The translations under genes and the position numbers were made by a program. Shown here piece after piece: positions 57,113 through 64,000 of a DNA stretch of 64,000 bases. The notes under the pieces were generated by a model that did no database searches, was not told the origin of the DNA, and was given only the letters and a program-made list of their open reading frames with translations. This stretch comes from Devosia enhydra (lineage in GTDB: Bacteria > Pseudomonadota > Alphaproteobacteria > Rhizobiales > Devosiaceae): positions 343,381 to 407,380 of the forward strand of contig NZ_FPKU01000002.1 of assembly GCF_900119845.1 (NCBI RefSeq). The letters are read 5' to 3'. Position 1 is the stretch's first letter. Each line of letters starts with the position of its first letter.

Positions 57113-58516
57113 ATGGCCGAGATATCCGGCAAGAAGACCCTGTTCGAAAAGATCTGGGACGCCCATTTCGTGGCCGAACGGCTCGATGGGCGCGAGATCA
57201 TCTATATGGACCGCACCATGGTCCACGAACTGCACGGGCCCAAGGCCTTCGAAAAGCTGCGCAAGGCCGGGCGCCGGGTGCGCAGGCCCGACCTGACCTT
57301 CGCAGTGCAGGACCACACCATCGCTACCCGTCGGGGCCGGGACGACACGACCAACCCCGAGGGCACGCCGTTTCTGCGCGCGCAGCGGGCCGGGGCGGTC
57401 GAATTCGGCTTCCGCATCTTCGATGTCGATGATCCCGAACAGGGCATTTCGCATGTCATCGGACCCGAGCTCGGCATGGTGCTGCCGGGGGCGACCCATT
57501 GCGTGCCCGACAGCCATGCCGCGACGGTCGGCGCGCTCGGGGCCCTGTCCTTCGGCTGCGGCACGACCGAACTCGAACATGTTTTGGCGACGCAGGTTCT
57601 GGCGATGAAGCGCCCCAAAACCATGCGCATCCGGCTCGAGGGCCGGCTCGGCCGGCATGTGACGGCCAAGGACGTGGCGCTGCACATCATCGGCACGCTC
57701 GGGGTGTCGGGCGCCAATGGCCATGCGGTGGAATATGCCGGGCCGGTGGTGGAAGCCATGGGCATCGAGGCGCGAATGACGCTCTGCAACCTCACCGTCG
57801 AGATGGGCGGGCGCACCGGCTTCGTGGCGCCGGACGAGACCGCCTTCGCCTGGCTTGAAGGCCGGCCCTTCGCGCCCATCGGGGAGGACTGGGCGCGGGC
57901 GCTCGAGACCTGGCGCATGCTGCGCTCGGACGAAGACGCGGTGTTCGACGCCGATATCGTCATCGACTGTTCCGATCTTGCCCCGCAGGTCACCTGGGGC
58001 ACCAATCCGGGGCAGGTCACGGGCGTGGGTGGGCTGGTGCCGGCCACGCAGGGCGATGAGGCGCTCGACAAGGCGCTGGGCTATATGGACATTTCCCCCG
58101 GCGCGCGGCTCGAAGGGCTCAAGGTTGACCGCGTCTTCATCGGCTCGTGCACCAATGGCCGCATTCCCGATCTCGAGGAGGCCGCCGCCATCGTGCGCGG
58201 CCGGAAGGTGGCGCAGGGCGTGATCGCGATGATTTCGCCGGGCTCGACCATCGTCAAGCGCGAGGCGGAGGCGCTGGGGCTCGACCGGGTGTTCATCGAG
58301 GCCGGCTTCGAATGGGCCGAATCGGCCTGCTCGATGTGCGCGGGCGGCAATGGCGATCGCGGCCGGCCGGGCGAGCGGGTGGTTTCGACCACCAACCGCA
58401 ATTTCGAGGGGCGGCAGGGGCCGGGGGTGCGCACCCACCTCGTCAGCCCCGCCATGGCGGCGGCAGCGGCGGTGACCGGCGTCATCACCGACGTGCGCAA
58501 GCTCGAGGAGGCATGA
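57113..58516 (+). CDS. LeuC-family hydro-lyase large subunit (3-isopropylmalate dehydratase-like)
   Basis: 467 aa, the usual LeuC size. Aconitase-family 4Fe-4S ligands: Cys in FIGSCTNGRIPDLEEAA, and two in ESACSMCAGGNGD. Other features: HCVPDSHAATVGALGALSFG and FAVQDHTIATR. Canonical LeuC reads CSMCLAMNPD at the last site, so the substrate loop differs here. No leuA or leuB nearby. Co-located with a carboxylate transporter, a PEP-mutase-family lyase and a crotonase, it more likely hydrates or dehydrates another 2-alkylmalate-type acid. Confidence 0.85.
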   Translation: MAEISGKKTLFEKIWDAHFVAERLDGREIIYMDRTMVHELHGPKAFEKLRKAGRRVRRPDLTFAVQDHTIATRRGRDDTTNPEGTPFLRAQRAGAVEFGFRIFDVDDPEQGISHVIGPELGMVLPGATHCVPDSHAATVGALGALSFGCGTTELEHVLATQVLAMKRPKTMRIRLEGRLGRHVTAKDVALHIIGTLGVSGANGHAVEYAGPVVEAMGIEARMTLCNLTVEMGGRTGFVAPDETAFAWLEGRPFAPIGEDWARALETWRMLRSDEDAVFDADIVIDCSDLAPQVTWGTNPGQVTGVGGLVPATQGDEALDKALGYMDISPGARLEGLKVDRVFIGSCTNGRIPDLEEAAAIVRGRKVAQGVIAMISPGSTIVKREAEALGLDRVFIEAGFEWAESACSMCAGGNGDRGRPGERVVSTTNRNFEGRQGPGVRTHLVSPAMAAAAAVTGVITDVRKLEEA

Positions 58517-58518
58517 GC

Positions 58519-59145
58519 ATGCGGGCTTTTACCGCAACCACCGGGGCGGCCGTGCCGCTGCTCGAGGACGATATCAACACCGATGCGATCTCGCCCATCC
58601 AGCTGGCGCGCAGCCTTAAGCCCGACTACCGGCGCATGCTGTTCATGCGCACGCGCTGGCAGGCCGATGGCACCCCCGACCCGGCCCATGTGCTCAATCA
58701 GCCGCACTTCGCCGATCCGGCCATTCTGGTGACGGGCGAGAATTTCGGCTGCGGCAGCTCGCGCGAGGCGGCGGTGTGGGCGCTGCAGGCCAATGGCTTT
58801 TCCTGCCTCGTGGCAAAGAGCTTCAACGACCAGTTCCGCGAGAACTGCCTCCAGAACGGGGTGCTGGCGATCACCCTGCCCGAGGCGCTTTATGCCGAGC
58901 TCGTCGCGCGCGTGGTAGCGGCCAATGGCGCGCCCTTTACCGCCGATCTCAGGACGCAGACGATCAGCGGGCCGGGCGGCGAACCGATTGCGTTTGCGGT
59001 GCCCGAAGCCGAGCGGCTGGTGCTGCTCGAAGGGCTCGACGATATCGGCCTGACCGTGCGGCACATGGCCCAAATCGAGGCCTGGGAAGCGCGCATGGCC
59101 GAAAGCGCACCCTGGCTGCAAAGCGCAGTGGACCGGCGAGGCTAA
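58519..59145 (+). CDS. LeuD-family hydro-lyase small subunit
   Basis: 208 aa from the ATG at 58519, 7 bp after AGGAGG; the ATG at 58513 overlaps the LeuC stop and is equally in frame. Swivel-domain motif NFGCGSSREAAVWALQANGF. LeuD of E. coli has SREHAPWAL, so His and Pro are replaced. DINTDAISPIQLARSLKPDY takes the place of TDAIIPKQFL. Forms the heterodimer with the LeuC-like subunit. The paired changes in both subunits support a paralogue with a different substrate. Confidence 0.85.
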   Translation: MRAFTATTGAAVPLLEDDINTDAISPIQLARSLKPDYRRMLFMRTRWQADGTPDPAHVLNQPHFADPAILVTGENFGCGSSREAAVWALQANGFSCLVAKSFNDQFRENCLQNGVLAITLPEALYAELVARVVAANGAPFTADLRTQTISGPGGEPIAFAVPEAERLVLLEGLDDIGLTVRHMAQIEAWEARMAESAPWLQSAVDRRG

Positions 59146-59194
59146 GGCTCGAGCGCCGCGGCGTCTCCGCCTTCAACGGAACCGGTGAGGCGCC

Positions 59195-59557
59195 CTAGAA
59201 GGCGCCCATGATCATCAGGAGGCCCGAGGCCAGGGTGATGTTGACCAGCGTCAGGTAGAGATGCGGATCGCGCGCCTTGCCTTCGAAGCGGAAGAGGTTG
59301 TGGTAAAGGCCGGTGGCGAGCCCGAGGAAGGCGATGAGCGCGAGCGCCGCCCAATCGACGAAAAGCCCGAGAGCCAGGAGCGCGCCACCGACGAGCTGGA
59401 TGGCAAAGCCCAGCGCCACGATGGGCGGGGGCAGCGGCCAGCCATAATTGGTCATCGAGGGAATGCGATCCTTGAAGCCGGCAAAATTGCGCAGGCCGGC
59501 GATGAGGAAGAACAGGCCGAACACCACGCGCCCGACCAGAATCAGCGTTTCATCCAC
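59195..59557 (-). CDS. DoxX-family membrane protein
   Basis: 120 aa with four helices (ILVGRVVFGLFFLIAGLRNF; IVALGFAIQLVGGALLALGL; ALALIAFLGLATGLYHNLF; LVNITLASGLLMIMGAF). DoxX/DUF4267-like membrane proteins have few known functions (thiosulfate oxidation in archaea, redox homeostasis). The region 59558-59859 holds repeats and no gene. Not obviously linked to either neighbour. Confidence 0.85.
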   Translation of the reverse strand: MDETLILVGRVVFGLFFLIAGLRNFAGFKDRIPSMTNYGWPLPPPIVALGFAIQLVGGALLALGLFVDWAALALIAFLGLATGLYHNLFRFEGKARDPHLYLTLVNITLASGLLMIMGAF

Positions 59558-59663
59558 GATTTGGCTCCCCCATGCGAGGCAAGGGGTAACTGAAGTCGGG
59601 CGTTGAGGCCAGCGGGATGGGCCGTGAGAGACCCCTCAATTTCGGCGAGGCGGCTGTCGCAGT

Positions 59664-59842
59664 CCCCTCACCCTGTCCCTCTCCCCGGCGGGGAGAGGGG
59701 ACGATGGGCCGATGGTCTCTGCAGGAGCGCTGGCTCCAGCGCAAAGTAAGTAGCCCCGGTTCTTTATGCGGATCGTTCCGGCCAGTTGATGTCGGCAGGA
59801 TGAGTACCCTCTCCCCGCCGGGGAGAGGGACAGGGTGAGGGG
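59664..59842. repeat. REPIN-like element: two inverted 36-bp repeats
   Basis: 59664-59699 and 59807-59842 are perfect 36-bp inverted copies, separated by 107 bp. Each carries its own hairpin, CCCTCTCCCC-GGC-GGGGAGAGGG. Same family as the REP-like hairpin at 39515-39551. Fits the definition of a REP doublet. No transposase gene lies nearby. Confidence 0.85.
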
Positions 59843-59859
59843 GGCCACTGGCTCAGGTC

Positions 59860-60234
59860 TCACCCCTTTGCCGCCAGCTCCTGCCAGAGTTCGATGGGGT
59901 TGCCTTCGAGGTCGTGGAGGCGGGCGAAGCGGCCGTTGGGATAGGACTCGGGATCAAGGGTGACAGTTATGCCGGCAGCCTCGAGCTGGGCGATCATGGC
60001 ATCGAGGTCGCGGACGCGGAAATTGACCATGAACTGCTGTTCGGGCCGGTCGAAATAGGTCGTGTCGTGCTTGAAGGGCGCGAACACCGTGGTGCCAGCC
60101 TCCTGCTGCCAGGGCAGCGTATCGTAGTCCGAAGGCACGCCATCGACCCCGAGATGCTGCTGGTACCAGAGCGCCAGCGCCTCGGGGTCCCGCGCCCGCC
60201 AGAAGAAGCCGCCGATGCCGAGGACCTTTTCCAT
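59860..60234 (-). CDS. VOC/glyoxalase-family protein
   Basis: 124 aa, one VOC domain with the beta-alpha-beta-beta-beta pattern: VLGIGGFFWRARDPEALALW, FMVNFRVRDLDAMIAQLEAA and RFARLHDLEGNPIELWQ, whose final Glu is the usual metal ligand. The TGATG overlap with preA shows coupling. Glyoxalase, dioxygenase or resistance roles occur in the family; perhaps detoxifies or isomerises an intermediate of pyrimidine breakdown. Confidence 0.88.
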   Translation of the reverse strand: MEKVLGIGGFFWRARDPEALALWYQQHLGVDGVPSDYDTLPWQQEAGTTVFAPFKHDTTYFDRPEQQFMVNFRVRDLDAMIAQLEAAGITVTLDPESYPNGRFARLHDLEGNPIELWQELAAKG

Positions 60235-61559
60235 CACTCGGCCGGTTCGACTTCCGGCTTCCTGGCAGCCGGGTTGTTGGGATGGGTCGTCCAATTGGCA
60301 TAGGTGTCCGACACGGTGAGGCCGGTGCGACGGTCGAGCGCGCCGGCGGGCAGCGGCTCCATGGTGATGCAGTTTTCCACCGGGCAGACATCGACGCAGA
60401 GGTTGCAGCCCACGCACTCCTCTTCCATCACCTCGAAATGCCGCACCCCATCCTTGAGCCGGGTGATCGCCTGGTGGGAGGTATCCTCGCAGGCGATATG
60501 GCAGCGGCCGCATTTGATGCAGAGGTCCTGATCGATATGGGCCTTGGTGACGTGGTTGAGGTTGAGGAACTGCCAGTCGGTGACATTGGGCACGGCGCGC
60601 CCGACGACATCGGACAGGGTGCGGTGGCCCTTCTCGTCCATCCAGTTGGAGAGCCCCGAAATCATCTCCTCGACGATCTTGAAACCATAGGTCATGGCGG
60701 CGGTGCAGACCTGCACATTGCCAGCGCCCAGCGCCATGAACTCGGCCGCGTCGCGCCAGGTGGTGATGCCGCCAATACCCGAGATCGGCAGGCCGCGCGT
60801 CTCGGGATCGCGGGCGATCTCGGCCACCATGTTGAGCGCGATGGGCTTTACCGCCGGGCCGCAATAGCCGCCATGGGTACCGCGCCCGTCGATGCTGGGC
60901 TCGGGCGAGAAGGTATCGAGATTGACCGAGGTGATGGAATTGATGGTGTTGATCAAAGACACCGCATCGGTGCCCCCCTTGTGGGCGGCGCGCGCGGGCT
61001 TCCTGATATCGGCGATGTTGGGGGTGAGCTTGGTGATCACCGGCATGCGGGTATATTGCTTGCACCAGCGCACGACCATCTCGACATATTCGGGCACCTG
61101 CCCGACCGCAGCCCCCATGCCGCGCTCGGACATGCCGTGCGGACAGCCGAAATTTAGCTCGATGCCATCTGCGCCGGTCTCTTCCACGAGCGGCAGGATG
61201 GCCTTCCACGCCTCCTCCTCGCAGGGCACCATGATGGAAGCGACGAGCGCGCGATCGGGCCAGGCCATCTTGACCTGCTTCATCTCGCGCAGATTGACCT
61301 CGAGCGGCCGGTCGGTGATCAGCTCGATATTGTTGAGGCCCAGAAGCCTGCGGTCGGCGCCCCAGATGGCGCCGTAGCGCGGGCCGTTGACATTGACCAC
61401 CGGGGGACCCGCTTCGCCGAGGGTCTTCCACACCACCCCGCCCCAGCCGGCGCGGAAGGCGCGCTCGACATTATAGGCCTTGTCGGTGGGCGGCGCCGAC
61501 GCCAGCCAGAACGGATTGGGTGACTTGATGCCGAGAAAGTTGCTGCGCAGATCTGCCAA
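60234..61559 (-). CDS. preA: NAD-dependent dihydropyrimidine dehydrogenase, catalytic subunit
   Basis: 441 aa. FMN barrel as in dihydroorotate/dihydropyrimidine dehydrogenase (LNFGCPHGMSERGMGAAVGQ, then GGITTWRDAAEFMALGAGN), with two C-terminal 4Fe-4S clusters (CIKCGRCHIAC and CVGCNLCVDVCP). Reduces uracil and thymine to the dihydro forms with PreT. The catalytic Cys lies in the FGCPHG region. Separated from preT by one small gene. Downstream enzymes (dihydropyrimidinase, beta-ureidopropionase) are not in this window. Confidence 0.94.
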   Translation of the reverse strand: MADLRSNFLGIKSPNPFWLASAPPTDKAYNVERAFRAGWGGVVWKTLGEAGPPVVNVNGPRYGAIWGADRRLLGLNNIELITDRPLEVNLREMKQVKMAWPDRALVASIMVPCEEEAWKAILPLVEETGADGIELNFGCPHGMSERGMGAAVGQVPEYVEMVVRWCKQYTRMPVITKLTPNIADIRKPARAAHKGGTDAVSLINTINSITSVNLDTFSPEPSIDGRGTHGGYCGPAVKPIALNMVAEIARDPETRGLPISGIGGITTWRDAAEFMALGAGNVQVCTAAMTYGFKIVEEMISGLSNWMDEKGHRTLSDVVGRAVPNVTDWQFLNLNHVTKAHIDQDLCIKCGRCHIACEDTSHQAITRLKDGVRHFEVMEEECVGCNLCVDVCPVENCITMEPLPAGALDRRTGLTVSDTYANWTTHPNNPAARKPEVEPAE

Positions 61560-61604
61560 TTGAGCCTCCTCTGGCTTTATCCTTGCGGCCGGGCGTTCAG
61601 CCGA

Positions 61605-61958
61605 TCAGGGCGCGCATCGTTTGAAAGCGACCGGGTCGTCCGCTTCGAAGCGGGCGAAGATGGTGATGGGGGCAGTGCCGTCGGAGACCAGCCGCCCCAT
61701 GCGCTCTTCGGTGGTGACCAGCGTGTCGCCGCTGGGATAGACATTGGCGCAGGCTATGGCAGCATCGAAAACCGCCGCCTCGGGCCTGCCTTCGAGCCAT
61801 TGGCAGACGGTGTGCTCGTTAAAGCCCGGCCCCGCCGCGTCGATGAGCAGCCGCTCGCCCGCCGCACTGCACCACTCGCCATCCAGCCCCTCCGCCGCCA
61901 GCAGCGGCAGGGGTGAAAGCGCGAGCGCGACGGCGCAGAGGCGGAGCGGGATGCTCAT
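61605..61958 (-). CDS. Small secreted protein between preT and preA
   Basis: 117 aa from the ATG at 61958, overlapping the preT stop (ATGA). Signal peptide MSIPLRLCAVALALSPLPLL, cleavage after LAA. Mature part: EGLDGEWCSAAGERLLIDAA, with four Cys (WCSA, TVCQWL, IACANV, FKRCAP) that can form two disulfides. Lipocalin-like short domain possible; I recognise no family. Position inside a cytoplasmic pyrimidine-degradation operon is unusual. Confidence 0.75.
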   Translation of the reverse strand: MSIPLRLCAVALALSPLPLLAAEGLDGEWCSAAGERLLIDAAGPGFNEHTVCQWLEGRPEAAVFDAAIACANVYPSGDTLVTTEERMGRLVSDGTAPITIFARFEADDPVAFKRCAP

Positions 61959-63292
61959 GAGAGATACCGGTTGATGCTTTCGGCAGCATCGCGGCCCTGG
62001 GCGACGGCGCTGACGGTGAGATCGTCCCCGCCCACCACGCAATCCCCGCCCGCCCAGAAGCCGGGGCGCGAGGTGCGGCCTTCGGCATCGGCATCGATGC
62101 GGCCCCCCACCACCGAGAGCCCCTCGACGGTGCGCCCGGTGAGGGTCTGGCCGATGGCCTTGAACACCTGGTCGCACGGGATGGTCATGGTGTGGCCGAG
62201 CCCGACGAGGCGGCCATCCTGAAGGCCGGTATATTCGAACTCGACGCCGGTGACGCGGCCGCCCTCGGACAGCACGCGGCGGGGGGCGAGCCAGTGGCGG
62301 ATGACGACACCGCGGCTTTGCGCCAGATCCTGCTCGAACTGGCTGGCATTCATCGCCTCCCGCCCGCGGCGATAGGCGATGGTCACCTCCTCGGCGCCGA
62401 GCAGCCTCGCCTGCACCGCCGCGTCGATGGCCGTCATGCCGCCGCCGATGACGATGACGCGCCGGCCGATGGCAAGCGTCGACAGATCGCTGGCCTGGCG
62501 GAGTTCGGCGATGAAATCGACGGCGTCACGAACGCCCTCGGCGGTTTCGCCCTCTGCGAGGAGCGAATTCACGCCACCGAGCCCGATCCCGAGGAAGACG
62601 GCATCGAAGCGGGAGGCAAGATCGTCGAGGTGGAAATCCCGCCCCAGCGCCTGCCCCAGTTCGACGCTGATGCCGCCGATGGCGAGCACGTAGTCGAGCT
62701 CGGCCTGGGCGAAGCCGTCGGGCGTCTTGTAGGTCGCGATGCCATATTCGTTGAGCCCGCCGGCCTTGGGGCGGGCATCGAACAGGGTGACATCATGGCC
62801 GTGCATCGCCAGCCGATGGGCACAGGCGAGGCCAGCGGGACCAGCACCCACGATCGCGATCCTGCGCCCGGTGGGTGCGGCGCGGGTAAAGAATTGGGTA
62901 TTGGTGGCCATGGCCGCGTCGGTGGCGTAGCGCTGCAGGCGCCCGATCTGCACCGGCTTGCCCTCCGCCGCCTCGCGCACGCAGGCTTCCTCGCAGAGCT
63001 GCTCAGTGGGGCACACGCGGGCGCACATGCCCCCGAGGATGTTCTGCTCGAAGATGGTTTCGGCTGCCCCCAGCGGATTGCCCGCTCCGATCTGCCGGAT
63101 AAAGAGCGGGATGTCGATCTCGGTAGGGCAGGCATTGAGGCAGGGCGCATCGAAGCAGAAATAGCAGCGATCGGCTTCCACCCGCGCCTCATGCAGGTCG
63201 AGCGCGGGGTGCAGCTCCGAGAAATTCTCGGCGTAGTGACCGGGATCGAGGCGCCCCGCGGCGATGCCCGGCTTCAGCGTTCCCACTGCCAT
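61955..63292 (-). CDS. preT: NAD(P)-dependent oxidoreductase / dihydropyrimidine dehydrogenase electron-transfer subunit
   Basis: 445 aa. N-terminal 4Fe-4S-binding Cys arrays (CYFCFDAPCLNACP and CARVCPTEQLCEEAC) followed by a GltD-like FAD domain (IAIVGAGPAGLACAHRLAMH) and NAD domain (VIVIGGGMTAIDAAVQARLL), ending GFWAGGDCVVGGDDLTVSAV. Passes electrons from NAD(P)H to PreA. First gene of the operon. A GltD-like glutamate synthase subunit is the main alternative, excluded by the adjoining preA. Confidence 0.93.
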   Translation of the reverse strand: MAVGTLKPGIAAGRLDPGHYAENFSELHPALDLHEARVEADRCYFCFDAPCLNACPTEIDIPLFIRQIGAGNPLGAAETIFEQNILGGMCARVCPTEQLCEEACVREAAEGKPVQIGRLQRYATDAAMATNTQFFTRAAPTGRRIAIVGAGPAGLACAHRLAMHGHDVTLFDARPKAGGLNEYGIATYKTPDGFAQAELDYVLAIGGISVELGQALGRDFHLDDLASRFDAVFLGIGLGGVNSLLAEGETAEGVRDAVDFIAELRQASDLSTLAIGRRVIVIGGGMTAIDAAVQARLLGAEEVTIAYRRGREAMNASQFEQDLAQSRGVVIRHWLAPRRVLSEGGRVTGVEFEYTGLQDGRLVGLGHTMTIPCDQVFKAIGQTLTGRTVEGLSVVGGRIDADAEGRTSRPGFWAGGDCVVGGDDLTVSAVAQGRDAAESINRYLS

Positions 63293-63549
63293 TCTGGCCT
63301 CCCTGGAACGGTTCCAGAGACGAGGCTAGCGCAGCCCGGAATTTTTATCAATTGGTCAAAAGCAGGCTCGGTTATCCCCGCTGTTCACAGCGTAAGGCCC
63401 GGATTCCGCGGCTTTTGCGCAACACCAGCTCGCCGAAGAGCAGGAATCAAGCTTTGGCCAGAATGATTCACGCCGGGTTCACATTTGGGCCACAGCGCCT
63501 GCCTAGCCCGGCTGCCGTTGTGTTTAACAAAGTGCGAGTTAGTACAAGA

Positions 63550-63915
63550 GTGACCAAGAACATCGTCGTGGTTGCCGCGCTGGCAACGGGCCTGTCCATC
63601 GTCTCGATGGGAGCGGCCCTTGCAGCGGGTGACCAGTGTGGTGGCGCCTCCTGGTATGGCCCGGGGTTCCACGGCAAGACGGCGGCTTCTGGCGAACGCT
63701 TCAACGAGAACGCCATGACCGCCGCCCACCGTTCCCTTCCCTTCGGCACCGTCGTCAAAGTCGTCGACCAGCGTACGGGGAAGTCCATCACTGTGAAGAT
63801 CAATGACCGGGGACCCTTCCACAAAGGCCGGATCATCGATCTTTCCAAGGCAGCAGCGACGGCCCTCGGCTTCCGCAATGCAGGCACGACCAAGGTCTGC
63901 ATAGACCGCGCCTGA
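63550..63915 (+). CDS. RlpA-like double-psi beta-barrel protein (septal ring lytic transglycosylase family)
   Basis: 121 aa if started at GTG 63550, which puts a signal peptide (VTKNIVVVAALATGLSIVSM, cleavage after LAA) first; GTG 63532 and ATG 63463 are in-frame alternatives. The DPBB domain covers nearly all of the mature protein: GASWYGPGFHGKTAASGERF, LPFGTVVKVVDQRTGKSITV and VKINDRGPFHKGRIIDLSKA. RlpA cleaves stripped glycan strands at the septum, but this protein has no SPOR domain to target the septum. Single-gene unit followed by a hairpin. The 257 bp upstream hold no other gene. Confidence 0.8.
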   Translation: MTKNIVVVAALATGLSIVSMGAALAAGDQCGGASWYGPGFHGKTAASGERFNENAMTAAHRSLPFGTVVKVVDQRTGKSITVKINDRGPFHKGRIIDLSKAAATALGFRNAGTTKVCIDRA

Positions 63916-63925
63916 CGCATCACCC

Positions 63926-63966
63926 ATGGCGGCGTCGCTCATACCTTAACGGTGCGACGCCGCCAT
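63926..63966 (+). terminator. Hairpin after the RlpA-like gene
   Basis: ATGGCGGCGTCGC (63926-63938) and GCGACGCCGCCAT (63954-63966): perfect 13-bp arms around a 15-nt loop. No T run follows, so the termination role is likely but unproven. Confidence 0.55.
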
Positions 63967-64000
63967 CGGTTTCATCACTGCAATGCGAGCCAGGCGGAAT

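Overview
This is a high-GC segment of an alphaproteobacterial chromosome, most likely from Hyphomicrobiales and plausibly Devosiaceae. The main support is the essential-gene block aroA-cmk-rpsA-sppA-ihfB-lapA-trpF-trpB, a FYDLN-acid (TIGR02300) gene, a PcaQ-controlled pca operon, a CP4-like class II EPSP synthase, and many intergenic CCTCTCCC/GGGAGAGG repeats. The taxonomic call rests on gene content and remembered sequence resemblance, not on a search. No rRNA, CRISPR array, prophage or intact insertion sequence was seen. One tRNA is present (Ala, anticodon GGC).

Layout. 1-1100: a perfect 252-bp tandem duplication made of REP-like repeats, then a DUF559 nuclease-fold gene whose 3' end is built from the same repeat. 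1.1-5.4 kb: a NMT1/THI5-type ABC importer operon with a small exported protein inside it. 5.6-6.8 kb: a membrane protein flanked by two tiny one-helix proteins. 6.9-15.7 kb: a nine-gene aromatic operon (pcaDCHGB, TRAP permease, pobA, TRAP binding protein) divergent from pcaQ, with a perfect palindrome at the pcaQ start. 15.7-29.0 kb: a divergent accessory system, with a sugar-type ABC importer and an argininosuccinate-lyase-like enzyme on one side, and a ROK regulator, an 804-aa PIG-L deacetylase, a DMT exporter, an MSOX/MTOX-type amine oxidase and a class V PLP enzyme on the other. 29.0-38.3 kb: the housekeeping core, with trpA missing after trpB. 38.4-45.5 kb: an outer-membrane protein, a 1.1-kb repeat-rich gap, a CorA-type transporter, a flavoprotein and a lipid-phosphate group (PAP2, diacylglycerol kinase-like, metallophosphoesterase).

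45.6-59.1 kb: a second accessory block that looks like a carboxylic-acid catabolic island. It holds a malonyl-CoA synthetase-like ligase, a PEP-mutase/isocitrate-lyase-family lyase, a GntR/FCD regulator, a tripartite tricarboxylate transporter, an MBL hydrolase, two alpha/beta hydrolases lacking the usual serine, an AbrB-type permease, a carboxymuconolactone-decarboxylase-like protein, a crotonase and a LeuC/LeuD pair with altered motifs. A shared 15-bp operator-like motif ties the lyase and transporter promoters together. 59.2-63.3 kb: DoxX, a 36-bp inverted-repeat (REPIN-like) element and a reductive pyrimidine catabolism operon (preT, a small secreted protein, preA, a VOC protein). 63.5 kb to the end: a short RlpA-family protein.

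The best candidates for something undescribed are the 15.7-29.0 kb C-N bond system, the 45.6-59.1 kb carboxylate island with its shared operator, and the association of the DUF559 gene with the REP-like repeats.
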